Shown: positions 36,095 through 46,217, counted from the stretch's first letter. The stretch: DNA of 64,000 nucleotides from Chromatiaceae bacterium (GCA_024235315.1 JACKMP010000003.1:241027-305026), one strand, 5' to 3'. Made by a program: numbers and translations. Notes: generated by a model not told the origin, from the letters alone.

Positions 36095-38359
36095 TCAGGC
36101 TGGCGCGGATACCGATCCGGTATCGCGCAACGCCCCCAGCATCGCGTCCAACGCGCGGTCCATCAACGGCGTGTTCACGTCATCGAGCAGGCGCGCGTTG
36201 TTGCCGCGAAACAGCACAGCGATGTCGTTGACCGTCATCTCAGCGACCTTCATGCCTTTACGGTTGACGAAAATGCAGTTGCTCGAAACCTGGCTGCGCC
36301 ATGACAGCTTGCCGCGCACCCAGGCGTCGTCACACTGCCATTCGAGCCACTGCCCGACTTCGAGCGCCGCTGCCCTCTCCAGGGACTCATCCTCGATCAC
36401 CTCGGCCGGCTCCACCTCGGCACTCAGGGAAACCCCCTCGGGCACGACCTCGTCCAGCGACGCCACCTCGATGGTGTCACTCTCACCGCGCAGTGCTGCG
36501 ATATGGCAGGCCTGCAGGTCCTTGAACAGCTGACCGGCACGGTGCTGATCGAACGAGATGTTGTTGAGGCCATCGCGCAACTTCTTCAGAAGGTCGGGGA
36601 TCGACTTGAGCAGGCGCTGCCGGTCGCTCGGTTCGACCTTCGGCTGCACACTCCAGATCAATTCCTCGACCGCGGCAAACGCATGCTGCCAGGCCACGCT
36701 CTCCTCACCCTCGCGCAGGTAGGCCAACAGCATCACATCGTGCCAGCCCTCACGCAGGATATTGACCACCGCCAGCGGCAGATCCGGCTGCGCGATACGG
36801 AAGTCGTTGAGGACCTCGGCGACACGACGCCGTGCAATCAGCAACTGCTCCTGACCGCGGGTGACCTGGTTGATGCGCTCCTCGGCCACCTCGGCGCCAC
36901 GCGCCTCACGCTCGATGAAACTGGCGAACTCATCGTAGACCAGCGCAAACAGGCCGACATCGTCGCTGAAATCGTTGAGTATTCTGGTTACTGCGGTCTC
37001 GATGCGGCCGTATAGCGATTTCGCCGAACGATCACCGTCATCGACCCAACCCATCGCGGCGCGCGCCAGCGTATTCAGCAGGCGTCGCGCCGGGTGATGC
37101 TTGTTGCCGAAGAAACTGCGATCGAGCACCGCCACCTTGAGCATCGGGATCTGCAGACGACCGAGCAGGGCCTTCATCGCGTCCGGCACATTGCGGTCGT
37201 CGAGGATGAAATCGAACAGCATGCCGATCACATCGATCACGTCCTGGTCGACCTGATTGAGGCGCTTGGACGGCGCGTCGTTCGACCCCATGTCGAGCTG
37301 CCGCCCGAGGTTATACAGCATCTCCGTCTGCAGCTGCTGGACCTCTGCCCGGCTCACCGGCGCCTCGACCGAAAAGTCCTGCTGCAGATAGTTCAGGGCA
37401 TCGATGAGTTCGCTCGACCCGACCGCCGGAAGATGCCGCAGGTGGGCCGCGTCGCCCCCACCCGGCAGACGGCCGGAATAGAGGTTGGCCGCACCGTGGT
37501 CGCGCCGCATCGACAGCAACTGACCCAGCATACCCAGGACCTGTTCCTGGCTGACCTCGTCACCCGGATGCGATGCCATGTCGCCACCTGCGGCATGCGA
37601 CACCGCGTCCGGGGATTCCTGGCGCGCACGCTGCACCGAGGGCGCGACCGGATTGCGCCGTACCCGCTGGACGATCTTCGGCAGCACGCCGCCGTCGACC
37701 AACACGTCGTTGAGATCGTCATACAGGCCGCCGATGTAGCCCATGACATAACGGTCGAACAGCTTGAACACGACCAGACGCACACCGAGATCACCCGACC
37801 ACTGATGCATGGCGGCACGGAACCCCTCGGCCAGGTTGAACGGGCCAACCGGATTCTGCCGTACCGGCAGGTCGGTCACGCCGACCATCTGGGCGAAACG
37901 CATGTTCAAGGCAAACAGTTCGCGGTGATAACGGTTTTCGGCCTTGGATACCATGCCGTTTACCGCGAGATTCTCTTCGAGCTCCTCGTCGTCGACCAGA
38001 CTGAGTTCATCGTTGCCGGCAACCGTTTTCGCCTCATCGGCCGCCACGGGTTGCTGCCAGAACGCATCGTAGCGATCGAGCTGGTTGCGCAGAAATCCCT
38101 GCTCAATCGGTTCACGCAGCTTGCGCAGCTCGCGCATGGCATCGAAATAACGTGTCTGCAGCACGTCACTGGCCGACTTGTCCGCGAGCTGGTAAAGCTC
38201 GTCGTCCACGTGTTCGAACAGCTCCTGCATCAACCGCGGCAGGGTGTCCTTAAGGTGTACGCGACACGAGGCAAGCAGCTCCTGCACCCGGGCATCGCTC
38301 ACGCGTCGCCGGACTCCGCTCAGGTTCTGTTCGAAAGAAATCACATTGTCACGAACCAT
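36095..38359 (-). CDS. DUF1631 family protein
   Basis: 754 aa from ATG 38359. Mostly helical and soluble, with the DUF1631 pattern: a conserved N-terminal helix pair, a middle section with GDLGVRLVVFKLFDRYVMG, and a C-terminal PilZ-like beta region (GQWLEWQCDDAWVRGKLSWR, then a Ser-Asn-Cys-Ile-Phe-Val stretch). Function is not established; older annotations as thymidine phosphorylase lack support. The PilZ-like tail could bind cyclic di-GMP, but Arg-x3-Arg is not obvious. An upstream in-frame ATG exists at 38518, but only the 38359 start fits the family. Confidence 0.8.
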   Translation of the reverse strand: MVRDNVISFEQNLSGVRRRVSDARVQELLASCRVHLKDTLPRLMQELFEHVDDELYQLADKSASDVLQTRYFDAMRELRKLREPIEQGFLRNQLDRYDAFWQQPVAADEAKTVAGNDELSLVDDEELEENLAVNGMVSKAENRYHRELFALNMRFAQMVGVTDLPVRQNPVGPFNLAEGFRAAMHQWSGDLGVRLVVFKLFDRYVMGYIGGLYDDLNDVLVDGGVLPKIVQRVRRNPVAPSVQRARQESPDAVSHAAGGDMASHPGDEVSQEQVLGMLGQLLSMRRDHGAANLYSGRLPGGGDAAHLRHLPAVGSSELIDALNYLQQDFSVEAPVSRAEVQQLQTEMLYNLGRQLDMGSNDAPSKRLNQVDQDVIDVIGMLFDFILDDRNVPDAMKALLGRLQIPMLKVAVLDRSFFGNKHHPARRLLNTLARAAMGWVDDGDRSAKSLYGRIETAVTRILNDFSDDVGLFALVYDEFASFIEREARGAEVAEERINQVTRGQEQLLIARRRVAEVLNDFRIAQPDLPLAVVNILREGWHDVMLLAYLREGEESVAWQHAFAAVEELIWSVQPKVEPSDRQRLLKSIPDLLKKLRDGLNNISFDQHRAGQLFKDLQACHIAALRGESDTIEVASLDEVVPEGVSLSAEVEPAEVIEDESLERAAALEVGQWLEWQCDDAWVRGKLSWRSQVSSNCIFVNRKGMKVAEMTVNDIAVLFRGNNARLLDDVNTPLMDRALDAMLGALRDTGSVSAPA

Positions 38360-38447
38360 CTGCAACCCCCGGACCGTACCGCTGTGCGGCCGACATCCCT
38401 GCTGACTCCATACTTCTGATAAAACTAAACACGCCCTGTTGGGCCCG

Positions 38448-38465
38448 GCGTGACCCCGGTCACGC
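38448..38465. repeat. Perfect 8-bp inverted repeat in a divergent promoter region
   Basis: GCGTGACC and GGTCACGC flank a 2-base centre. It lies between the DUF1631 gene and a divergent thioredoxin-like gene, so it may be a regulator binding site. No T-run follows on either strand, which argues against a terminator. Confidence 0.35.
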
Positions 38466-38660
38466 TTCAACAGGCGCCGGCTGCCACCGTTGCCGGCATG
38501 GCCGACACCGTCACACAAAGGCGGGATTCTGCCGCCTATCGGACCGCTGCCCGGATCGCCTTTTCCTTGAGATCATTAGCGGCCATCGCCGACGATACAT
38601 GACCGAAACCTGCGCGGTTTGATGATAACTTATCAATTTTCCGGGAACACCGAGCAGTTA

Positions 38661-39029
38661 ATGCATGATTCCGCACCACCGAGCAATGCGCCCCTGACAT
38701 CCTGCAGCCAGTTCGATTTCCACGAGCGCCTGCCGGATATGACCGGCACTACCCTGGTGGTGTTCACTTCACCCGACTGCGGCAGTTGCCGCCACCTGCA
38801 CGGAGTCCTGCAGATTGTGCACAGGCTTGAGCCGACCTGGCACCTTCTGGAGATCGACGCGCAGCGCGAAAGCAGCCTGGCAAGCGAGTTTGAAGTCTTT
38901 CATTTACCTACACTTTTTCTGTTTTTCGATGGTCAGTTCCACTGCGAACTGCTGGCCGAGGCACACCCAAAGGCGATCGTGGAGGCCGCGCGTGCGGCAC
39001 TGAAGCAGCCCCCGTCCGAGGCGCCATGA
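38661..39029 (+). CDS. Thioredoxin-like protein
   Basis: 122 aa thioredoxin fold with the redox motif CGSC at about residue 38 and the cis-Pro in FHLPTLFLF. It has no signal peptide and is probably a cytoplasmic disulfide reductase or a partner of a specific target. An in-frame ATG also exists at 38619, adding 14 residues with no family support. The stop overlaps the ampD start by four bases (ATGA), so it is translated with ampD and ampE. The Gly-Ser centre differs from the Gly-Pro of classical thioredoxin. Confidence 0.8.
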   Translation: MHDSAPPSNAPLTSCSQFDFHERLPDMTGTTLVVFTSPDCGSCRHLHGVLQIVHRLEPTWHLLEIDAQRESSLASEFEVFHLPTLFLFFDGQFHCELLAEAHPKAIVEAARAALKQPPSEAP

Positions 39030-39607
39030 ACGACACCGTTGAGCTTTGGCTGCCGCAGGTCACGCAGACCCCGTCGCCGAACGCGGACGAACGACCCACC
39101 GGTTGTAACGTCGACCTGCTGGTGATCCACAACATCAGCCTGCCGCCGGGCGAGTTCGGGGGTCGCTATATCGACGATCTCTTCTGCAATTGCCTCGATC
39201 CGCAGGCACACCCCTATTTCGCCGAAATCGCCCACCTCGAAGTCTCGTCCCACCTGCTGATCCGGCGCGACGGCGCCGCGGTCCAGTTCGTACCGCTGAA
39301 CCGGCGTGCCTGGCACGCCGGCCAGTCGGCCTTCGGCGGGCGTGAGCGCTGCAACGATTTTTCCGTCGGCATCGAACTCGAAGGCAGTGACGATACCGCG
39401 TTCACCGATGCCCAGTACCACCGCCTGGCTGAAGTGACCGTCGCGATTTGTGCACTGTTCCCGGCAATAACCGACCAGCGCATCGTCGGTCATTCGGATA
39501 TCTCGCCCGGACGCAAGACCGACCCCGGGCCCTGTTTCGACTGGACGCGATACCGCGAGCTGTTGACCAGGACGGACACCGGCGATCGGCGTACCGGTGA
39601 CAGTTGA
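39026..39607 (+). CDS. ampD: 1,6-anhydro-N-acetylmuramyl-L-alanine amidase AmpD
   Basis: 193 aa, Amidase_2 fold. The zinc ligands are in VIHNISLPPGEFGG (first His) and later in RAWHAGQSAFGG and IVGHSDISPGRKTDPGPCFDW. AmpD cleaves anhydro-muropeptides in the cytoplasm for peptidoglycan recycling; its loss derepresses AmpC-type beta-lactamase in some species. It overlaps the thioredoxin-like gene and is followed by ampE. Confidence 0.95.
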   Translation: MNDTVELWLPQVTQTPSPNADERPTGCNVDLLVIHNISLPPGEFGGRYIDDLFCNCLDPQAHPYFAEIAHLEVSSHLLIRRDGAAVQFVPLNRRAWHAGQSAFGGRERCNDFSVGIELEGSDDTAFTDAQYHRLAEVTVAICALFPAITDQRIVGHSDISPGRKTDPGPCFDWTRYRELLTRTDTGDRRTGDS

Positions 39608-39673
39608 CGTAAAATCCGGGGGGTCCAGCCATCTTGCGGGACAGTGCGGGACAACGACGAGGCCGATACACAG

Positions 39674-40585
39674 ATGACATTCCTGACCGTCCTGCTGGCG
39701 CTGTTCATTGAACGGGTCCTTCGCCAGCACCGCCCGCAACGACAGCATCGCTGGTTCGATACCTACTGCGCGCGCCTGGCAAACTGGTCTACCGGCCAAT
39801 GGCTGGTCAGCCGTCCCTGGGGTGGCGTGCTTGCCCTGCTGCCGCCATTGCTGCTGATCGGCTGGCTTCAGGCCTTTTTTTCGGAAATGGGGGGTCTGTT
39901 CGTCCTCGGCTTCGGCACCCTGGTGCTGCTGTATAGCCTTGGCCCCCGCGACCTGGGTGACGAGGCGCAGGCGTTTGTCGCTGCGCGCGATCAGGGCGAC
40001 GACGAGCACGCCAGCGCACTCGCGCAGGCGTTCTGCCTCAGCGAGATTCCCGACAGCGAGCCGCGTCGCTCTTTCGCCGTCGCACGCGCCGTGGTCGTAC
40101 TGGCATCCAAGCGTCTGGTCGGACCCGTGTTCTGGTTCGTTATCTTCGGTCCGGTGGGAGCGGCGGCGTTCCGCGCCATCCACCTGCTGGCCGAGCGGCT
40201 GCAGAGCGAGGAATGCCCACCGCGGATGAAGCGCTACAGCGACGAAATGCGCCATATCGCGGACTGGGCGCCTGCACGTATCACCGCGGCCGGTTACGCC
40301 ATCGCCGGCAACTTTGATGCCGTTGCGCATGCCTGGCGCACCTTCGACTACCTGCCCGATGACGGCCCGCTGACCGAGGCGGAGCATCTGCTGGCTCGGA
40401 CCGGTCTGGCTGCGCTCGACACCTTTCCGGAAGACGTCGAGGAATTCGACGATCTGGACCCGATGGTCCTCGACGCCGCGCTGGTCGCTCCCGTAGTCGA
40501 AGACGCCCTGGCCCTGGTCTGGCGCAGCCTGGCGATGTGGCTCACTGTGATCGCCGGCGGCAGCCTCGTCGCCGCACTGGCTTGA
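39674..40585 (+). CDS. ampE: Membrane protein AmpE
   Basis: 303 aa inner-membrane protein. Four or so hydrophobic segments are seen: about residues 1-12, 48-90 (two helices), 145-165, and the C-terminal 20. A cytosolic region between them carries LGPRDLGDEAQAF. AmpE cooperates with AmpD in cell-wall recycling and beta-lactamase regulation in enterics. The start ATG 39674 lies 66 bases after ampD. The stop overlaps the next gene if that gene uses TTG. Confidence 0.88.
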   Translation: MTFLTVLLALFIERVLRQHRPQRQHRWFDTYCARLANWSTGQWLVSRPWGGVLALLPPLLLIGWLQAFFSEMGGLFVLGFGTLVLLYSLGPRDLGDEAQAFVAARDQGDDEHASALAQAFCLSEIPDSEPRRSFAVARAVVVLASKRLVGPVFWFVIFGPVGAAAFRAIHLLAERLQSEECPPRMKRYSDEMRHIADWAPARITAAGYAIAGNFDAVAHAWRTFDYLPDDGPLTEAEHLLARTGLAALDTFPEDVEEFDDLDPMVLDAALVAPVVEDALALVWRSLAMWLTVIAGGSLVAALA

Positions 40586-41388
40586 CGGCAGCGCTCGCTG
40601 CCGCACTGGGCGCGCTGCTGTGCGCCGGCGCCTCGGTCGCGGCCACCGAAGCCATGGATGATCTCGGTCGGCAGATCACCCTGGCACGACCAGCCCAACG
40701 CATCGTCGCATTGTCCCCGCATGCGGCCGAACTGGTGATCGCCGCTGGCGCGTCTGATCGCCTGGTCGGCATCACGGCCGCCTCCGGCACGCCAGAAGAA
40801 CTGGCCGCGGTACCACGCATCGGCGGACCCGGCGCCCTCGACCGCGAGCGCGTGTTGCAGTTAAAGCCGGATCTCGCCGTGGGCTGGAATTCAGGGAACC
40901 GGGCGCAGGACCTGGACTGGCTGGACCGCACTGGCATCGCGCTGTTTCGCAGCGAGCCGACGGCCCTGGCGGATATCGCCGCGACAATCAGGGCGCTCGG
41001 TCGACTTGCCGGCACTGAGGCGGTCGCCGACCAGGCTGCTGATGCATTTGTCCTGGGATTACGCACCCCCTGCGCCCGGCACCCACCACGACCCGCCTAT
41101 GTCGTGGTGTGGGAACGGCCGCCGATGGCCATCGGCGGCCGCCACTGGATCAACGACGCGCTGCACGCGGCAGGCTTCCAGAATCAGTTTGCCGCTCATG
41201 ACGCCGGTGCATTTGCGATCGCGCCCGAGGCGATGCTGGCTGCTGCCGGCGGCGCCCAGCGTATTGCGCTGATGCCAGGTCTCACCGGCCGTGCCGCCGA
41301 GATCGCCGACCTTCTGTCCCGACCAGGACCACAGCTGCCACGCGCGGTGCAGCTGCTGTGCGAGCTACGCACGGTACCGTGGCGCTAG
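40582..41388 (+). CDS. btuF: Periplasmic substrate-binding protein, vitamin B12/cobalamin (BtuF-like)
   Basis: 268 aa from TTG 40582. A signal peptide with a long Ala/Leu run is cleaved around SVAATEA. The PBP-III fold shows RIVALSPHAAELVIAAGAS, VPRIGGPGAL and LKPDLAVGW, typical of BtuF and related cobalamin or iron-chelate binders. TTG overlaps the ampE stop (TTGA). An in-frame ATG at 40537 gives the same signal with a longer basic N-region. No permease genes are adjacent, so the ligand assignment is tentative. Confidence 0.75.
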   Translation: MTAALAAALGALLCAGASVAATEAMDDLGRQITLARPAQRIVALSPHAAELVIAAGASDRLVGITAASGTPEELAAVPRIGGPGALDRERVLQLKPDLAVGWNSGNRAQDLDWLDRTGIALFRSEPTALADIAATIRALGRLAGTEAVADQAADAFVLGLRTPCARHPPRPAYVVVWERPPMAIGGRHWINDALHAAGFQNQFAAHDAGAFAIAPEAMLAAAGGAQRIALMPGLTGRAAEIADLLSRPGPQLPRAVQLLCELRTVPWR

Positions 41389-41505
41389 CGCTGACGCCGC
41401 AGTCATCCACCAAGTCGTTGTCCTGGTAAAAATATCAATGCTTCGTGAAACTCATACACATTAGCATTTGTCCAAATGTCAATACATTTCCAACGGAGCA
41501 GTAAC

Positions 41506-41763
41506 ATGTTTGGAAAGATCGCGCTTTTATTTGTGGCACTTTCGGCCGCGACGCTGGCAAACGCCGACGAGATCTCACTCGAACCATGCACCAACGGCGG
41601 TGTGTCGAGTAGCGGCAGATTTCCGAGCGAACTGATGGAGCAACGGTTCTACACGCAGCTGAACTGGCGCTCTTTTGCGCCTTATTACCTGTTCGCGGTA
41701 TCGGCCAGCTATCTCGAGTCACCGTTTGTCGACGTCGACCCTCCCCGGGCGACGCCCCGGTAG
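41506..41763 (+). CDS. Small secreted protein of unknown function
   Basis: 85 aa. A clear signal peptide ends near ANA-DE (about residue 20). The mature part has one Cys, several aromatic residues in RFYTQLNWRSFAPYYLF, and a Pro-rich tail. GGAG lies 8 bases before the ATG. An in-frame ATG at 41476 would add 10 residues without a good site. No family is recognised. It stands alone between btuF and a convergent hydrolase gene. Confidence 0.6.
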   Translation: MFGKIALLFVALSAATLANADEISLEPCTNGGVSSSGRFPSELMEQRFYTQLNWRSFAPYYLFAVSASYLESPFVDVDPPRATPR

Positions 41764-41894
41764 GCCTGTCGCCAGGAACGGCCACGCACCGGACCTGGGG
41801 TCCGCCGAGAGGGTTCGGCTCCTACGGGACAGACCCGATATTGCCGATATCGGTGCACGAATCATCCGGCCACGGGGCCACCCACCCTGGCCGA

Positions 41895-43307
41895 TCAGGC
41901 GTCGGGAGGCTTGGCCACCAGAGTATCGGGAACCAGGGCGCGCAGGTGATCCGCGAGAACCTGGCTTGCCTGCGGGTCGCCGTGGATCAGGCGGATCTGC
42001 CGCGGCAGGCGCTGCATGTTGCGCACGAACCCGATCAGCCCCTGCTGGTCGGCATGCGCCGAGTAGCCGGAGATCGTGTGCACCCGCGCGCGGATGTCGA
42101 CCCGCTCGCCGTCGAGGTCGACGTACCCGCCTCGCGGGCCGAATTGCTGGATATCGCGACCGGGGGTCCCACGCGCCTGGTAACCGACGAACAGGATGTC
42201 GTGCTTCGGGTCGCCCAGCATCGCCTTCAGGTAATTGACCACGCGCCCGCCGGCGCACATGCCGCCGGCGGCGATCACCACCACCGGACGCCCGGTCTTG
42301 GCCAGGTACTGCACCGCGCGCAGGTGGTCATCGTGGCTGTCGATCGTCGTCAATTGTTCGAAATCGAGCGGGTGGCGGCCGGCCGCGACGCGCGCCCTCG
42401 CCTCGTCGTCCCAATACGGGCGCAGCTCGCGATACAGATCGGTGAATGTCGCGGCTATTGGTGAATCGAGCACGATCTCGACCTCGTCCCACGGCAGCTT
42501 CGAGGCCGCGTTGCCTCCACGATTGCGGTGCAGGATATCCTCGAGTTCGTACAGCAGCTCCTGGGTGCGACCGATACTGAACGCCGGGATCAGCACGGTG
42601 CCGCGGTCTTCCAGTGCATGCCGGAGCACCTCTTCCAGTGCCTGCTGGCGTGCGGCACGGCCTTCGTGGTTGCGATCGCCGTAGGTGCTCTCCAGGACCA
42701 GCACGTCGCAGCCTTCCGGTTGATCCGGCGGGTGCAGCAGCGGGGTGTCGGCATCACCGAGATCGCCGGAGAAGATCACGTGTTGCACATCGGAGCCGAC
42801 GCCACAGCGACAGTCGACCCAGGCCGATCCGAGGATATGACCGGCGCGCCTGAACTGCACCGCCAGCGGCGTACTGCCCTCCACATCAATCGGCTGCCAC
42901 TGGCCAAACGGTACGCCACGGATCATTTTCTTCAGGCCCTGGATCACACGCTCGATGAGGTCGCGGTTGCGCGTCACCCCAACTTTCAGCGCATCTTCCA
43001 GCACCACCGGCAACAGCCTGGCCGATGGCAACGAGCAATAGATCGGGCCGCGAAATCCGGCAGCGATCAGATACGGAATGCGCCCGACGTGATCGATGTG
43101 CACATGGGTCACGACCAATGCCCGGACACGCTCGATCGGGAACTCGATCGCGAGATTGTCCGCGCCGGCGCCCTCGCCGGAGTTCTCCGCACCCTGGAAC
43201 AGGCCGCAGTCGATCAGTATCGCGTCATCGTCACCGACACGCAGTTCGTGGCACGAACCGGTGACGCCGCCGACGGCACCGTGATGCAGGATCTCCGGGT
43301 AGGCCAT
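41895..43307 (-). CDS. Metallo-beta-lactamase/beta-CASP RNA- or DNA-processing hydrolase
   Basis: 470 aa. The MBL domain has THVHIDHVGRIPYL (metal motif) and later SGDLGDADTP. The beta-CASP insertion contains a conserved VLESTYGDRNH-type motif. The C-terminal RMMBL part has HTISGYSAHADQQGL with the final His. Such proteins resemble CPSF-73 or YSH1-like endo/exonucleases and are common in bacteria as ribonuclease J relatives, though the substrate here is unknown. It is transcribed leftwards, 45 bases after ileS. Confidence 0.9.
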   Translation of the reverse strand: MAYPEILHHGAVGGVTGSCHELRVGDDDAILIDCGLFQGAENSGEGAGADNLAIEFPIERVRALVVTHVHIDHVGRIPYLIAAGFRGPIYCSLPSARLLPVVLEDALKVGVTRNRDLIERVIQGLKKMIRGVPFGQWQPIDVEGSTPLAVQFRRAGHILGSAWVDCRCGVGSDVQHVIFSGDLGDADTPLLHPPDQPEGCDVLVLESTYGDRNHEGRAARQQALEEVLRHALEDRGTVLIPAFSIGRTQELLYELEDILHRNRGGNAASKLPWDEVEIVLDSPIAATFTDLYRELRPYWDDEARARVAAGRHPLDFEQLTTIDSHDDHLRAVQYLAKTGRPVVVIAAGGMCAGGRVVNYLKAMLGDPKHDILFVGYQARGTPGRDIQQFGPRGGYVDLDGERVDIRARVHTISGYSAHADQQGLIGFVRNMQRLPRQIRLIHGDPQASQVLADHLRALVPDTLVAKPPDA

Positions 43308-43352
43308 CTTCCCCTCCGTGTCGCGTGATTCAGCCGGTTCGCGCGGTCGCGC

Positions 43353-46169
43353 TCAGGCGAATCGCCGGGTCTCGCCGTCGCCCGCCACGTTGTCGACGCA
43401 GCGCCCGCACAGCTCCGGGTGGGCGGCGATGCTGCCGACATCTTCGCGATGGTGCCAGCAGCGCACGCATTTTTTGTGCGTACTGGCCCAGGCTGCGATC
43501 CGCAGCCCCTTCACCTCGGTGTCGACTGCCTCGGCCGGCGCCTGCGCCAGTGTGGCGACGCTGGCGTAAGACGTGATCAACGCGAAACGCAGCTCGCCGC
43601 CGAGCCTGCCCAACACGTCGGCGAGTGCCGGGTCGCAATACAGCTCCACCTCGGCATCGAGCGAGGACCCGATCACACCCTCCTTGCGCATCGCCTCCAG
43701 CTGTCTGGCCACCGCGGTCTTGACGCCGATCACCTGTGCCCAGGCGTCGGCGTCCAGCGCATCATGTTCAAGCGCGAACAACTCGCCGTACCAGGTCTCC
43801 ATGAACACCGACTCGGCACGCTGACCGGGCATAAAGCCCCAGATCTCGTCGGCGGTGAAACTGAGCACCGGCGCCATCCAGCGCACCATCGCCTCGACGA
43901 TGTGGAACATCGCGGTCTGACAGGAGCGGCGTGGCAAGCTGTCAGCCTGCGTGGTGTATTGACGGTCCTTGATCACGTCGAGATAGAAGCCGCCCATGTC
44001 GGCAACGCAGAAATTGAGCAGCTTCTGGTAGATCAGGTGGAAGTTGTAGTCCTGATACGCCTGCATGATCTCCTGCTGCAGGCGGTGCGCGCGGCCGACT
44101 GCCCAGCGGTCCAGGGCGACCATGTCGCCAGCTTCGACCTTGTGCTGTGCCGGGTCGAAGCCTTCGAGATTGGCCAGCAGGAAGCGCGTGGTGTTGCGGA
44201 TGCGCCGGTAGGCATCGGCGGTGCGCTTGAGGATCTCGTCAGACACCGACATCTCTGCGCGGTAATCAGTTGCCGCGACCCATAGGCGGATGATGTCGGC
44301 ACCCAGGGTCTTCATCACCGACTGCGGCGACACCACGTTGCCGAGCGACTTGGACATCTTCTTGCCGTCTGCATCGACGGTAAATCCGTGCGTCAGTACG
44401 CCTTTATATGGTGCATGGCCTGTCATCGCGACCGAAGTCAGCAACGAAGACTGAAACCAGCCGCGGTGCTGGTCCGAACCCTCGAGGTACAGGTCCGCGG
44501 GGCTGACCAGTTCGGCTCGCGGCTCGAGCACGCAGGCGTGTGTCACCCCGGAGTCGAACCACACATCGAGCGTATCTGCGACCTTTTCGTAGTGCGCCGC
44601 ATCGTCACCCAGCAGATCACCTGGCTCCAGGTCAAACCAGGCCTGGATGCCCGTGCGCTCGACGCGCTGCGCAACCTGTTCGACCAGCGCCACGGTGTCC
44701 GGATGCAGTTCACCGGTTTCCCTGTGGATGAAGAACGCAATCGGCACGCCCCAGGTACGCTGGCGCGAGATGCACCAGTCGGGGCGGTTTTCGATCATGC
44801 CCTCGATGCGCGCCTGACCCCAGTCGGGCGTCCAGTGCACATGCTCGATCTCGGCCATCGCGGTATCGCGCAAACCTTTCTGCTGCATCGAGATGAACCA
44901 CTGCGGCGTGGCGCGGAAGATGATCGGGGTCTTGTGCCGCCAACACACCGGATAGCTGTGGCTGAACTTCGCCGACTTGATCAGGGCACCGTTCTGCTCG
45001 AGCACCTCGATCACATGCTCGTTGGCCTTGAACACATGCTCGCCCTCGAACAGCGGCGTACCGGCGACGAAGCAGCCGTTGCCGCCGACCGGGTTGTCGA
45101 CCGGCAGGCCGTAGCGCTGCCCGACGATGTAGTCATCCATGCCATGGCCGGGCGCCGTATGCACGGCGCCGGTACCGGCCTCCAGGGTGACGTGATCGCC
45201 AAGCACAATCGGCACCTGGCGGTGATAGAAAGGGTGCTGCAGCAACTGGCGGTCGAATGCCGCGCCCAACGCACGCCCGACCACGCGGTAGTCGGCGACA
45301 CCCCAGGCCGGCATCACGCGCTCGAGCATGCCATCGGCCACCACCAGGCGCTCACCGCCGACCTGCACCAGCACGTATTCGAGGTCCGGGTTCAGCGCGA
45401 CGCCCTGGTTGGCCGGCAGGGTCCACGGCGTGGTGGTCCAGATCACCACGGCGATCTCGCCACTGCCGGGGCCGTCGTCGGTGGGCGTGAAATTCGCTTC
45501 GAACCCGGCCTGCTCGACCGCTCTGAAACGCACGTCGATCGCGAACGACTCCTTGTCCCTGTACTCGACCTCGGCCTCCGCCAGTGCCGACCCGCAGTCG
45601 GTGCACCAGTGCACCGGTTTGGAGCCTTTGGCGATATGACCCTGCTCGGCGATGCGGCCGAGTGCGCGGATGATCCCGGCCTCCTGGACGAAATTCATCG
45701 TCAGGTAGGGATCGTCCCAGTCACCGATCACGCCCAGGCGCTTGAAGTCGGTGCGCTGTTTATCGACCTGGGTCAGCGCATAGTCGCGACAGGCCTGGCG
45801 AAACTCGGCGGCGCTGACCTTCTGCCCTGGCTTGCCGACCTTCTTCTCTACCTGCAGTTCGATCGGCAGGCCGTGGCAGTCCCAGCCCGGCACGTAGGGG
45901 GCATCGAAGCCGGCCAGCGTACGGCTCTTGACGATGACATCCTTCAGCACCTTGTTCACCGCGTGCCCGATGTGAATCTCGCCGTTGGCGTACGGCGGAC
46001 CGTCGTGCAACACGAATTTTTCGCGGCCGACGCAGGCCTCGCGGATCTTGCGGTACAGATCGCTCTGCTCCCAGTGCCGCAGCAGTTCCGGTTCCCGCTG
46101 TGCCAGGTTGGCTTTCATCGGGAAAGCGGTGTTGGGAAGATTCAGCGTGTCCTTGTAATTGTTGCTCAC
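43353..46169 (-). CDS. ileS: Isoleucine-tRNA ligase
   Basis: 938 aa class I synthetase. The HIGH box reads GEIHIGHAVNKV (about residues 65-76), the KMSKS box is present (about 600), and the zinc-binding C-terminus shows CVRCWHH and CGRCVDN. The editing domain (CP1) lies between, with TTTPWTLPAN. It charges tRNA-Ile in the cytoplasm. It lies 48 bases after ribF in the usual ribF-ileS order. Length is standard for the bacterial short form. Confidence 0.98.
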   Translation of the reverse strand: MSNNYKDTLNLPNTAFPMKANLAQREPELLRHWEQSDLYRKIREACVGREKFVLHDGPPYANGEIHIGHAVNKVLKDVIVKSRTLAGFDAPYVPGWDCHGLPIELQVEKKVGKPGQKVSAAEFRQACRDYALTQVDKQRTDFKRLGVIGDWDDPYLTMNFVQEAGIIRALGRIAEQGHIAKGSKPVHWCTDCGSALAEAEVEYRDKESFAIDVRFRAVEQAGFEANFTPTDDGPGSGEIAVVIWTTTPWTLPANQGVALNPDLEYVLVQVGGERLVVADGMLERVMPAWGVADYRVVGRALGAAFDRQLLQHPFYHRQVPIVLGDHVTLEAGTGAVHTAPGHGMDDYIVGQRYGLPVDNPVGGNGCFVAGTPLFEGEHVFKANEHVIEVLEQNGALIKSAKFSHSYPVCWRHKTPIIFRATPQWFISMQQKGLRDTAMAEIEHVHWTPDWGQARIEGMIENRPDWCISRQRTWGVPIAFFIHRETGELHPDTVALVEQVAQRVERTGIQAWFDLEPGDLLGDDAAHYEKVADTLDVWFDSGVTHACVLEPRAELVSPADLYLEGSDQHRGWFQSSLLTSVAMTGHAPYKGVLTHGFTVDADGKKMSKSLGNVVSPQSVMKTLGADIIRLWVAATDYRAEMSVSDEILKRTADAYRRIRNTTRFLLANLEGFDPAQHKVEAGDMVALDRWAVGRAHRLQQEIMQAYQDYNFHLIYQKLLNFCVADMGGFYLDVIKDRQYTTQADSLPRRSCQTAMFHIVEAMVRWMAPVLSFTADEIWGFMPGQRAESVFMETWYGELFALEHDALDADAWAQVIGVKTAVARQLEAMRKEGVIGSSLDAEVELYCDPALADVLGRLGGELRFALITSYASVATLAQAPAEAVDTEVKGLRIAAWASTHKKCVRCWHHREDVGSIAAHPELCGRCVDNVAGDGETRRFA

Positions 46170-46217
46170 GGACTATGACCCGGTAATCGAAGAATGCTGT
46201 GAATGGACCCGAATACC

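Noticed and set aside
38933..40606. Long minus-strand frame opposite ampD and ampE
   Set aside because: Overlaps three well-supported genes and has no family.
44388..46178. Long plus-strand open frame opposite ileS
   Set aside because: Shadow of ileS; Arg/His/Gly-rich composition typical of antisense frames.
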